From Methyloversatilis universalis EHg5 (GTDB taxonomy: Bacteria > Pseudomonadota > Gammaproteobacteria > Burkholderiales > Rhodocyclaceae): DNA of 64,000 nucleotides. Made by a program: the position numbers and the translations under genes. Positions 1 through 7,924 of the stretch are shown one piece after another; position 1 is the first letter of the stretch, and every line of letters begins with the position of its first letter. The notes under the pieces were generated by a model. It made no database searches. It saw only the letters and a list, made by a program, of their open reading frames with translations, and had not been told where the DNA came from. The stretch is taken from contig NZ_KB900539.1 of NCBI RefSeq assembly GCF_000378945.1, forward strand, positions 4,020,507 through 4,084,506, written 5' to 3'.

Positions 1-88
1 GCGGAAACTCCCGGTGAGGATGGCGGGGGCGGACGGCGCCGCGCCCGGCGGCCGGTCTGGCCGGCCGCTGTTCGAGTGGATGACCTGC

Positions 89-676
89 TTACTTGCCGGC
101 CACGGTGAGCCGGAACTTGATCTGCACCTCGTCGGCGACCACCGAGGTGTCGCCCCAGGCACCGGTGCCGATGCCGTAGTCCAGACGCTTGAGCTGGAAG
201 CCGCCTTCCAGCACCGCACCCGCCCCTTCCGGCTTCAGCGTGAAGGGCGCAACCACTTCGCGCGACTTGCCGCGTATGGTCATCTGGCCGCGCGCTTCGT
301 ACCTGTTGCCGCCGAGCGGCTTGACCGAGCTGGACACGAAGCGGGCGGCCGCAAACTGCTTCACGTCAAACCAGTTCTTGCCCTTCACCTCGTCGTTCGC
401 TTCCGGTCCGCCGGCGTCGATCGACGCCATGTCGATGTCCAGCGTGGCCTTGCCGGCTTCCGGCTTGGCCGGATCGAAATCCAGCGTGGCGGTGAAGCGC
501 TTGAAGCTGCCATCAACCGACACGCCCATCTGGTTCGACACGAAGGCGAGCGTGCTCTTTTCAGGCAGCACACGGGCGTACGGTGCAGCCGCGGCCGGCT
601 GGGCGAACGCGAAACCGGCCAGCACGACCGAGGCGGTCAGCGCACGGGCGGCAGTCGCGAAATGCGGAAAGCTCAT
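89..676 (-). CDS. YceI family periplasmic protein
   Basis: A 195-residue exported protein. The N-terminus ([20 protein letters not shown]...) is a signal peptide ending near 'AAAA'. The mature part has the YceI lipocalin-like pattern: an early 'STLAFVSNQMGV' strand, 'GSFKRFTATLDFDP', 'DIDMASIDAG', then 'MTIRGKSREVVAPFTL' and a C-terminal 'GFQLKRLDYGIG'. YceI proteins form a beta-barrel that binds an isoprenoid-type ligand such as a polyprenyl or ubiquinone-like lipid in the periplasm; the physiological role is poorly defined. I chose the ATG at 674-676 because a GGAG sits 7 nt upstream and because it gives a proper signal peptide; the frame stays open further upstream without one. The first 88 bases of the window show no gene. 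Confidence 0.88.
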   Translation of the reverse strand: MSFPHFATAARALTASVVLAGFAFAQPAAAAPYARVLPEKSTLAFVSNQMGVSVDGSFKRFTATLDFDPAKPEAGKATLDIDMASIDAGGPEANDEVKGKNWFDVKQFAAARFVSSSVKPLGGNRYEARGQMTIRGKSREVVAPFTLKPEGAGAVLEGGFQLKRLDYGIGTGAWGDTSVVADEVQIKFRLTVAGK

Positions 677-746
677 GAATTCTCCAAAGGGGTGCAGGCA
701 GCCTGTTGATGCGCCCGCGACGAAAAGATTCCGCATTCGGGCCGGA

Positions 747-992
747 TCAGCCTTCGCCGGCCAGTTTTCGTTCCAGCTCGGCCACTCGTACTTCCAGCGC
801 CTCAAGCTGTGCGCGGGTGCGGGCAAGCACCTCTTTCTGCACGTCGAATTCCTCGCGCGTGACCAGATCCAGCCGGGAAAACATGGCGCTGGCCATGGCT
901 TTGGCGTTCTTTTCGAGATCGCGCGCCGGGCTGGCGGCAATCAGTTCGGAAAAGCGGCTGGACAATTCTTCGAGCATCTTGGGATTGAGCAT
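747..992 (-). CDS. ubiK: Ubiquinone biosynthesis accessory factor UbiK (BMFP/YqiC family)
   Basis: An 81-residue protein with the BMFP-domain pattern: an N-terminal 'LNPKMLEELSSRFSELIAASPARDLEKNAKAM' segment, then 'FSRLDLVTREEFDVQKEVLARTR' and a C-terminal heptad coiled coil ('LEALEVRVAELERKL'). UbiK is a small trimeric coiled-coil protein that helps the aerobic ubiquinone-biosynthesis complex, probably at the membrane. The length matches the family. The start has a clear AGGAG. A TATACA at 1017-1022 on the same strand could be its -10 element, but no good -35 was found. It is separated from the YceI gene by 70 nt in the same direction, and ubiB lies 7 kb away, so the ubiquinone genes are dispersed. 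Confidence 0.85.
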   Translation of the reverse strand: MLNPKMLEELSSRFSELIAASPARDLEKNAKAMASAMFSRLDLVTREEFDVQKEVLARTRAQLEALEVRVAELERKLAGEG

Positions 993-1199
993 CGCACTCT
1001 CCTGACAGTCAGCATATGTATACAACGCGGCACGCTTCGACAGGCCGACAGCGGCCGCCGCGCCGCGCATTGTGCCGCCAAAGGCCGCAATGACGCGAAC
1101 CCGCCGCACGGCCAGCGCATGACGATGGTGTGATCCGGTGCGTGCGGGCACCGATTTCGCGCACAGCGACGAGCGCCCTCCGGATTCCCGCCCATTCAC

Positions 1200-1214
1200 G
1201 CACCGCTTTGGTGC
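1200..1214. promoter_or_regulatory. Putative NtrC (NRI) enhancer site
   Basis: The sequence GCACCGCTTTGGTGC is a perfect inverted repeat with the NtrC spacing (GCACC-N5-GGTGC). It lies about 106 bp upstream of a sigma-54 promoter at 1320-1335, a normal enhancer distance, and precedes a porin-glnK-amtB operon, a typical NtrC target. The half-sites are seen directly; binding by NtrC is inferred. Confidence 0.7.
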
Positions 1215-1319
1215 CCACCGGTTTTCCTGCGCGTGAACTTGGGGCAAGGGTCCGGGAGGCGCAGGCAGCCATTCGCATCGGAACATTGCAAAGCATTGAA
1301 TTAGATATGATTTTTTTGC

Positions 1320-1335
1320 TGGCACGCTCCATGCA
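1320..1335 (+). promoter_or_regulatory. Sigma-54 (-24/-12) promoter for porin-glnK-amtB
   Basis: TGGCACGCTCCATGCA matches the sigma-54 consensus TGGCAC(G)-N4-TTGC(A) with a single mismatch in the -12 box, and GG and GC have the required spacing. Transcription would start around 1345, some 35 nt before the porin ATG. The rest of the 386-bp gap between ubiK and the porin gene holds the NtrC-type site and no convincing small gene. Confidence 0.75.
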
Positions 1336-1378
1336 AGGAAGGTCGAGCAGTCTTCCCAACAATCCAGGAGTGAACCTC

Positions 1379-2170
1379 ATGCAAAAGACTCTGATCGCCG
1401 CAGCCCTGGCCAGCGCGCTCGCCGTGCCCGCCTTTTCCGCACACGCCGAAGAGCCGGCCAGCCCGCACACCTTCACCGGCAACGTCGGTCTGTTCAGCCA
1501 GTACGTGTTCCGCGGCATCAGCCAGACCAACGAAGACATCGCGCTGCAGGGCGGTTTCGACTACTCGCACGCCAGCGGCTTCTACATCGGCACCTGGGGC
1601 TCGAACATTTCCTGGCTGACCGACTCGTCGGCCGTCACCGGCTACAACTCGTCCAGCCTCGAACTGGATGTGTACGGCGGCTACCGCGGTGCCTTCGGCG
1701 ACAGCGGCGTGACCTACGACGTGGGCCTGCTGCAGTACATGTACCCGGGTGACCGCGTCGCCGGCGCCGTCAAGGCCGACACGCTGGAAGCCTACGTGGC
1801 GGTGGCCTGGCAGTTCCTGTCGGCCAAGTACTCGTACAGCATGGGTGACACCTTCGGCGTGAACAACTCGTCCGGCACCTGGTACCTCGACCTGCAGGCA
1901 AACTACCCGATCACCGAATCGCTGACGCTGAACCTGCACTACGGCATCCAGGAGTTCAAGGGTTCGAACGCCGGCGTGAGCAATGACTCGCAGGCTTCGT
2001 ATGAAGACTGGAAGATCGGCGCCTCGTACGCGCTGCCGCAAGGCTTCACCGTTGGTGCCTACTACACTGACACCAGCATGAACCGCACCCAGGAAGCGTT
2101 CTACACCAACGCGCTGGGCAAGTATCTGGGCGACGGCCAGACGGTCGTATTCCTGACCAAGACCTTCTGA
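1379..2170 (+). CDS. TorF family putative porin
   Basis: A 263-residue outer-membrane beta-barrel protein. The signal peptide is cleaved after about residue 23 (motif AHA). The mature protein has alternating aromatic and polar strands ('GNVGLFSQYVFRGISQTN', 'YDVGLLQYMYPGDR', 'LNLHYGIQEF') and ends in phenylalanine ('VVFLTKTF'), as outer-membrane barrels do. The 'YVFRGISQT' opening is typical of the TorF/Gcw_chp family found beside ammonium-transport genes in betaproteobacteria. The start is supported by AGGAG 8 nt upstream. It is the first gene of the operon with glnK (36-nt gap) and amtB, behind the sigma-54/NtrC signals, so it probably lets nitrogen compounds through the outer membrane under nitrogen limitation. 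The substrate is inferred from context only. Confidence 0.85.
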   Translation: MQKTLIAAALASALAVPAFSAHAEEPASPHTFTGNVGLFSQYVFRGISQTNEDIALQGGFDYSHASGFYIGTWGSNISWLTDSSAVTGYNSSSLELDVYGGYRGAFGDSGVTYDVGLLQYMYPGDRVAGAVKADTLEAYVAVAWQFLSAKYSYSMGDTFGVNNSSGTWYLDLQANYPITESLTLNLHYGIQEFKGSNAGVSNDSQASYEDWKIGASYALPQGFTVGAYYTDTSMNRTQEAFYTNALGKYLGDGQTVVFLTKTF

Positions 2171-2545
<375 letters not shown>

Positions 2546-2558
2546 GGGAGAACGGGAG

Positions 2559-4067
2559 ATGAAGCGCTTTTTGAGCATCCTGTGCGCCACGCTGGCCATT
2601 GGCCTGGCAGCGCCTGTCATGGCAGAAGACCCCCCGGCAGCGCCTGCCGCCGCGACCGCGGAAGCGGTTGCGCCGGCTGCTGCCCCCGCTGCACCGGAAG
2701 CGGCTCCGGCCGCCGCCGAGGCGGCACCCGCTGCGGCTGAAGCCGCACCGGCCCCCAGCTTCAACAAGGGCGATACCGTCTGGATGATGCTGGCCTCCAT
2801 CCTGGTCATCATGATGGCGGTGCCGGGCCTGGCGCTGTTCTACGGCGGCCTGGTGCGTTCGAAGAACATGCTGTCCATCCTGATGCAGGTGATGACCGTG
2901 TTCTCGCTGATCGTGGTGCTCTGGTTCGTGTATGGCTACTCGCTGGCCTTCACCGCAGGCAACCCCTTCATCGGCACGCTGGACAAGCTCTTCCTGAAGG
3001 GCGTCACCGTCGATTCGCTGGGCGCGACCTTCAGCAAGGGTGTGTACATCCCTGAAATGATCTTCGCCGCCTTCCAGTCGACCTTCGCCGGCATCACCGC
3101 TGCGCTGATCATCGGCGCCTTCGCCGAGCGCGTGAAGTTCTCCGCCGTGCTGCTGTTCTCGGTGCTGTGGTTCACGTTCAGCTACATCCCGGTCGCGCAC
3201 ATGGTGTGGTACTGGGACGGCCCGGACGCGATCACCTCGGCTGAAACCCTGGCCACCGTCACCGGCAACGCAGGTTTCCTGTGGGCCAAGGGCGCGCTGG
3301 ACTTCGCAGGCGGCACCGTGGTGCACATCAACGCCGGCGTGGCCGGTCTGGTGGGTGCCTACATGGTCGGCAAGCGTGTCGGCTACGGCAAGGAATCGAT
3401 GGCGCCGCACTCGCTGGTGATGACCATGGTCGGAGCCTCGCTGCTGTGGGTGGGCTGGTTCGGCTTCAACGCCGGTTCCAACCTGGAAGCCAACGGTACC
3501 GCCGTACTGGCCTTCGCCACCACGCTGATCGCCACCGCCGGTGCCACCGTGTCCTGGCTGATGGGCGAATGGATCCTGAAGGGCAAGCCGTCGATGCTGG
3601 GTGCAGCGTCGGGTGCGGTGGCCGGTCTGGTCGCCATCACCCCGGCCTGCGGCTTCGTCGGCCCGATGGGTGCCCTGATCATGGGTCTGTTGTCCGGCAT
3701 CGTCTGCCTGTGGGGCGTGAATGGCCTGAAGCACATGCTCGGCGCCGATGACGCGCTCGACGTGTTCGGCGTGCATGGCGTGGGCGGCATCCTGGGTGCC
3801 ATCCTGACCGGCGTGTTCGCGGCCCCGTCGCTCGGCGGCTCCGGCGTGTATGACTACGTGACCAACAGCGTGGCCGAAGGCTACGACATCATGGGTCAGG
3901 TCATCACCCAGGCCACCGCGGTCGGCGTGACCATCATCTGGACCACGGTCGTGTCCTTCATCGCCTTCAAGCTGGTCGACATCTTCATCGGCCTGCGCGT
4001 GCCGGAAGACGAAGAACGCGAAGGTCTGGACGTGACCGCCCACGGCGAAACCGCCTACCGTCTCTGA
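2559..4067 (+). CDS. amtB: Ammonium transporter AmtB
   Basis: A 502-residue inner-membrane ammonium channel. It has a cleavable signal peptide (about residues 1-22), then an unusually long Ala/Pro/Glu-rich linker (about 23-66), then the 11-helix Amt core. The two pore histidines are visible at H256 ('GGTVVHINAG') and H406 ('FGVHGVGG'), and 'WFGFNAGS' is the family signature. It takes up ammonium/ammonia and is gated by the GlnK encoded just upstream. The ATG at 2559 was chosen because the preceding stop of glnK and GGGAG fit it, and because it yields the signal peptide. A strong terminator follows. Confidence 0.96.
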   Translation: MKRFLSILCATLAIGLAAPVMAEDPPAAPAAATAEAVAPAAAPAAPEAAPAAAEAAPAAAEAAPAPSFNKGDTVWMMLASILVIMMAVPGLALFYGGLVRSKNMLSILMQVMTVFSLIVVLWFVYGYSLAFTAGNPFIGTLDKLFLKGVTVDSLGATFSKGVYIPEMIFAAFQSTFAGITAALIIGAFAERVKFSAVLLFSVLWFTFSYIPVAHMVWYWDGPDAITSAETLATVTGNAGFLWAKGALDFAGGTVVHINAGVAGLVGAYMVGKRVGYGKESMAPHSLVMTMVGASLLWVGWFGFNAGSNLEANGTAVLAFATTLIATAGATVSWLMGEWILKGKPSMLGAASGAVAGLVAITPACGFVGPMGALIMGLLSGIVCLWGVNGLKHMLGADDALDVFGVHGVGGILGAILTGVFAAPSLGGSGVYDYVTNSVAEGYDIMGQVITQATAVGVTIIWTTVVSFIAFKLVDIFIGLRVPEDEEREGLDVTAHGETAYRL

Positions 4068-4100
4068 TCGACGGACAGAACACTCCTCCAGCAATGGTTA

Positions 4101-4125
4101 GGGCGCCTTCGGGCGCCCTTTTTTT
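4101..4125 (+). terminator. Rho-independent terminator after amtB
   Basis: A perfect 7-bp GC stem (GGGCGCC / GGCGCCC) with a TTCG tetraloop is followed by seven T residues. It ends the porin-glnK-amtB operon. Confidence 0.93.
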
Positions 4126-4294
4126 CGCCCTTGCTTTCTTCGCCGTTTCACTCTTGCAAAAAGACACACAAGACCCGAAGTTTCACCGCCAAGTGTCTGA
4201 AATCGCACGAAACGAGTTTGGAACTCCGCGCTAATCTCGCGACAAGCTGGCGCCAGACCAGTCAACACTGACTGCCCCTCTGCAGGAGACGGAA

Positions 4295-4477
4295 ATGAAA
4301 CGGATCAATCGCTTCATGCGCGCCGGCTACCGTTCGGCGACGCGACATGCACTGCCGTTCTGCGCGGTCGCCTCGATCTCGGCCATGGTGGTCGGCCTGT
4401 CGGGCGCCGCACTGTGCTTCGGCGGACTGGCAGTGGTGGGCTACGTACTGCGCCCTTCGAGCACGGTACAGATCTGA
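4295..4477 (+). CDS. Small hydrophobic protein, unknown function
   Basis: A 60-residue reading frame with a purine-rich ribosome-binding site (CAGGAGACGGAA) just before the ATG. The first 20 residues are basic (KRINRFMRAGYRSATRH), followed by one long hydrophobic stretch at about residues 21-52 ('FCAVASISAMVVGLSGAALCFGG...'), then a short polar tail. This looks like a single-pass inner-membrane peptide. I recognise no family. It lies alone between the amtB terminator and a 351-bp gene-poor gap. Its coding status rests on the ribosome-binding site and the membrane pattern only. Confidence 0.5.
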   Translation: MKRINRFMRAGYRSATRHALPFCAVASISAMVVGLSGAALCFGGLAVVGYVLRPSSTVQI

Positions 4478-4828
4478 TCTGACGACCGGCCCCGTCCTGC
4501 GCGGGGCCCGCTGCGTCAGCGCAGCGACGCTTTTGCGCCACGCCCCTTCCTCCCCGGCAACGCCCTCCCTTCATCACCGGACAGCCCGGATCGCCGATAT
4601 GCTGCGCGACCGCAGGCGGCGCTGCAGTCAGACTGCTGTCCCTCGTACGGCAGGCAGCCGCGTTGCTGTACAGGACGCGACCGGTGCGCGACAAGGCGGG
4701 GTTGCGGAGTACGATCTCGGGCGACCCGGCTGCCGGCGCATGCCGATGCGACTACGGATCGCCGTTGATCGATGAATCGGGGATGGCACGACCGCGCGCC
4801 ACCACCCCAAGCAAGAGGACAACAGTAC
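4478..4828. other. Gene-poor gap (351 bp)
   Basis: No convincing gene is seen. The only structure noted is a 7-bp GC hairpin at 4488-4508 (GGCCCCG / CGGGGCC) without a T-run, directly after the small hydrophobic reading frame; it might act as a weak terminator. Reading frames here have no ribosome-binding sites and biased compositions. Confidence 0.5.
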
Positions 4829-5536
4829 GTGAACAAGTTTGCCCTGCGCACCCTGACCGGTCTGGCGGCGCTCGCCGCGGCCGGCATCATCCATGCGCAA
4901 GCGCCGGTCGACGCGCCGGTCAACGATTTCCCGGCCGAAGAACGCACCCGCCTGCGCGATCGTGCCACCGCGCTGAAGGAACAGGCGAAGACGAAGAAGG
5001 AAGAAGCGGCACGGGTGCGCGACGCTGCGCACACGGCGTGCTGGCAGCACACGCTGGTGTCATCCTGCCTGGAAGGTGCCGACGACACCTACCGCAGCAG
5101 CATGACCTCGGCGCGCCGGCTTGAACTGGAAGCCAGCGACATCGAGCGCGACATCCGCCACCGTTCGGCCGAAGCGCGCCGGGCCGACAAGCAGCGGGCA
5201 GCCGACGCACGCCGCGAGAAATCGATCGACGTCAGCGCCAAGACACGCGAACAGGATGCCCTGCGCGAGGAGGCGGCCGCCGCACGGGCGACGAAGGACG
5301 CGGAACTGGCCGGCCATGCGGAAGCGCAGGCGCGCGAACAGGCACGCAAGGACGCCGAACAGGCCGCCCGGCGCAAGCAGGAAGACGCCCGCGCGGCGCA
5401 ACGCGCAGCCGATCAGCGCAGAAAGGCCGCAGCCATCGACGAACGGATTCAGAAGCGCGAGGAAGAGCGCGCCCGTCGCGAGGCGGAAGCCGCCGCCAAG
5501 GCAGCCGCGCAGGAAGCGGCCGGCAAGGCGCCCTGA
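4829..5536 (+). CDS. Exported coiled-coil protein, unknown function
   Basis: A 235-residue protein starting at a GTG (an in-frame ATG at 4772 is possible but would place a polar extension before the signal peptide). Residues 1-24 form a signal peptide ending 'IIHAQ'. The mature part is almost entirely Ala/Glu/Arg/Lys with long uninterrupted helix, especially after residue 100 ('ERDIRHRSAEARRADKQR...'), so a long coiled coil is expected. Two cysteines near residues 70-80 ('TACWQH', 'SSCLEG') could form a disulfide in the periplasm. Composition resembles TolA-like or DUF-type helical proteins but I see no C-terminal TolA domain. A coding role is likely from codon pattern and signal peptide; the function is unknown. 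Confidence 0.65.
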   Translation: MNKFALRTLTGLAALAAAGIIHAQAPVDAPVNDFPAEERTRLRDRATALKEQAKTKKEEAARVRDAAHTACWQHTLVSSCLEGADDTYRSSMTSARRLELEASDIERDIRHRSAEARRADKQRAADARREKSIDVSAKTREQDALREEAAAARATKDAELAGHAEAQAREQARKDAEQAARRKQEDARAAQRAADQRRKAAAIDERIQKREEERARREAEAAAKAAAQEAAGKAP

Positions 5537-5567
5537 ACGCGCTCGCCCGGCGTCCGGGCGGATGCGC

Positions 5568-7070
5568 TCAGCGATGCGGCGTGTGGCGCCCCGGTGCCGC
5601 GTGGTGGGTGCCGGCCGCCGCATGGTGATGCAGGGCCGCGTGGTCCGGCTCGTGCGGCAGGCGATGCCCCACCCACTGCGGCAGCAGCGAACCGACCACC
5701 ATGCCGGTGGCGCTCACCACCAGACCGATCAGCTGCGGCGGCACCAGGCTGGCTTCGCCGACCAGCACCTCGACCAGCAGCCATGAGGACAGGCCGCCGA
5801 TGATGGCCGCCAGCGCGCCCTGGGTGGTCGCGCGTTTCCAGAACGCGCCGAAGAACAGCGGCACGAAGGCACCGGCCAGCGTCACCTTGTAGGCGTTCTC
5901 CACCATGCCGAAGATGCTGCTTTCGGAATTGAGCGCCACCGCCAGCACCGCGCTGGCGAAGCCGACGATGGCAGCCCGCATCACACGCAGCAGCTGACGG
6001 TCGCTCATGTGCGGGTAGAAGCCCTTCACGATGTTCTCGGCAAAGGTGACCGACGGCGCCAGCAGCGTGGCCGACGAGCAGCTCATGATGGCCGACAGCA
6101 CCGCGCCGAAGAAGAATATCTGCGCGATCAGCGGCGTGTGCTGCATCACCAGCGTGGGCAGCACGCGCTGCGAATCTTCCTCGATCAGCGCACCGAAGGT
6201 AGCCGGGTCGATCAGCGTCGCCGAATAGGCGATGAACATCGGCACGAAGCAGAACACGAAGTAGATGCTGGCCCCCAGCACCGAGCCGGCCACCGCGGTT
6301 TTCGCGGTCTTCGCCGAAGTGACGCGCTGGAACACGTCCTGCTGCGGAATCGAACCCAGCATCATGGTGAGCCAGGCACCGATGAAGGTGATCCACAGCC
6401 AGGGGTCAGCCGGCGGGAAGAAGTCGAGCTTGCCGGCGGCCGACGCGTGCTCGATCACCGGGGCGACGCCGCCGGTCAGGCCGCTGATGATGTAGGCGAT
6501 GTACAGCAGGCCGCCCATGGACACCGCCATCTGCACGAAATCGAGAATGGCCACCGAGAACATGCCGCCGAAGGTGGTGTAGGTGAGCACGATGAGCGCG
6601 CCCAGCACCATGCCTGCATGCTGGCTCACGCCGCCGTCGGTCACCATGAAGAAAATGAGGCCCATGGCCTTGATCTGCGCCGCCACCCAGCCCAGGTAGG
6701 ACACCACGATGCACATCGACGTGATCGCCTCGACCGAGCGGCTGTAGCGCATCCGGTAGTAGTCGCCGACGGTCAGGATGTTGAGCTTGTACAGCTTCGA
6801 GGCGAAGAAGAAGCCGGCGATGATCAGGCACATCGACGAGCCGAAGGGGTCGGCCACCACGCCGCCCAGGCCGGAGGTGACGAACTGGGCCGACACGCCG
6901 AACACCGCCTCGGCGCCGAACCAGGTGGCGAACACGGTGGCGGTGACAACGGGCAACGGCAGGCTGCGCCCGGCCACCGCGAAGTCCTTGGCGTTATGGA
7001 CACGGGTGGCGGCGAACAGGCCGATGCCGACCGACACCATCAGATAGAGCACGACGAACCAGATCAGCAT
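5568..7070 (-). CDS. Sodium:solute symporter family (SSS) permease
   Basis: A 500-residue polytopic membrane protein with the SSS/SLC5 pattern: N-terminal 'MLIWFVVLYLMVSVGIGL', then 'AKDFAVAGRSLPLPVVTATVFATWFGAEAVFG' (the family signature around the first core helices), 'GGMFSVAILDFVQMAV' and 'LAPSVTFAENIVKGFYP'. About 12-13 transmembrane helices are apparent. The C-terminus is short and His-rich ('HAALHHHAAAGTHH'). It would couple Na+ entry to uptake of an organic solute such as a carboxylate, amino acid or osmolyte; the substrate cannot be read from sequence. It is convergent with the coiled-coil gene and has no obvious partner gene or fused sensor kinase. Confidence 0.88.
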   Translation of the reverse strand: MLIWFVVLYLMVSVGIGLFAATRVHNAKDFAVAGRSLPLPVVTATVFATWFGAEAVFGVSAQFVTSGLGGVVADPFGSSMCLIIAGFFFASKLYKLNILTVGDYYRMRYSRSVEAITSMCIVVSYLGWVAAQIKAMGLIFFMVTDGGVSQHAGMVLGALIVLTYTTFGGMFSVAILDFVQMAVSMGGLLYIAYIISGLTGGVAPVIEHASAAGKLDFFPPADPWLWITFIGAWLTMMLGSIPQQDVFQRVTSAKTAKTAVAGSVLGASIYFVFCFVPMFIAYSATLIDPATFGALIEEDSQRVLPTLVMQHTPLIAQIFFFGAVLSAIMSCSSATLLAPSVTFAENIVKGFYPHMSDRQLLRVMRAAIVGFASAVLAVALNSESSIFGMVENAYKVTLAGAFVPLFFGAFWKRATTQGALAAIIGGLSSWLLVEVLVGEASLVPPQLIGLVVSATGMVVGSLLPQWVGHRLPHEPDHAALHHHAAAGTHHAAPGRHTPHR

Positions 7071-7175
7071 GGAAGCCCCGGCAAGACAGGATGCGCAGCG
7101 CGGCACAACGCCGCGCGACCGCAATGATAGCGGCGCACATCGGCCCGTGTACGGGGGTTCGCGGCTGTTTTTCGG

Positions 7176-7781
7176 TCAGGCCGAAAAGCGATAGTGCGGC
7201 ACGGCAGGCAGCGCGGTATCGGCCACCATTTCGAGCACCACCCGGCCCTCGACCCGCAGGCCCGACAGATGGATGTGGAGATGGGTGACCAGCGCATTCT
7301 GCAGCGACTCGTCCAGCGAAAAGCCGCTTTCAGCGTCAGTCAGGTCCACCGTCGGCTGTGCCGCTTCGGCCTGCAGGCCGAAGGCACCGGCCAGACCTCC
7401 GCCGCAGGCGTCGATCACGATGCCACCCAGTTCGGAGAGCGCGTCCTGTTCCAGTTCGGACAGTTCGCCCAGCAGCACCGGCAGGCCGAGCATGCGGCGC
7501 ACGATCAGCCGCGCGCCCTCCTCGGGCAGCACCAGCATGGCCTGCGTGTGGTTGCCGTCGGCGGTGCGCATGCGCTGCGCGATCATGCACAGCCGGCCGC
7601 CGCTGTAGCGGTCGAGCCCGTGCAGGCTGCGCTGCAGGCCGTCCCGGTCGACCAGCTCGACATGCAGCACCGACATGCCGACCCGGTCGGCCACGACCTG
7701 TGAGAACGTGAGGGCCGCGCCATGCATGGAACGGCTCATGGAGCCGGCGAGCGCGCCCAGGCGTACGAGAGGAAGATTCAT
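7176..7781 (-). CDS. CheC-like chemotaxis phosphatase homologue with altered active site
   Basis: A 201-residue soluble protein. Residues 113-143 fit the CheC/CheX active-site pattern [DS]-x3-E-x2-N-x22-P exactly in spacing: D113, E117, then glycine at 120 where asparagine is expected, then P143 after 22 residues. In CheC-type phosphatases the Glu/Asn pair removes phosphate from CheY-P, so the N-to-G change suggests weakened or lost catalysis, leaving binding or scaffolding. Only one such motif is present; the C-terminal half ('DESLQNALVTHLHIHLSG') lacks the second copy seen in classical CheC. It stands alone between a symporter and ubiB, not in a chemotaxis operon; the Chp cluster is 10 kb away. 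Confidence 0.7.
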   Translation of the reverse strand: MNLPLVRLGALAGSMSRSMHGAALTFSQVVADRVGMSVLHVELVDRDGLQRSLHGLDRYSGGRLCMIAQRMRTADGNHTQAMLVLPEEGARLIVRRMLGLPVLLGELSELEQDALSELGGIVIDACGGGLAGAFGLQAEAAQPTVDLTDAESGFSLDESLQNALVTHLHIHLSGLRVEGRVVLEMVADTALPAVPHYRFSA

Positions 7782-7924
7782 TGCGCACGCCCCCTGCAGG
7801 GCGACACGCAGGCATGCGAAATCTGAAACACCGGGATCGTTTTCATCGTTGTGTGCTCGCGGCTTGAAGCAGCACTAACGACGGCCCCTCGCCCGACTTT
7901 AGGGCGGCGGCATGACGCTCGGGA

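Noticed and set aside
1137..1152. Inverted repeat GGTGC-N6-GCACC as a second NtrC site
   Set aside because: Half-sites are inside out relative to the NtrC consensus and the spacer is 6 rather than 5, so it does not match.
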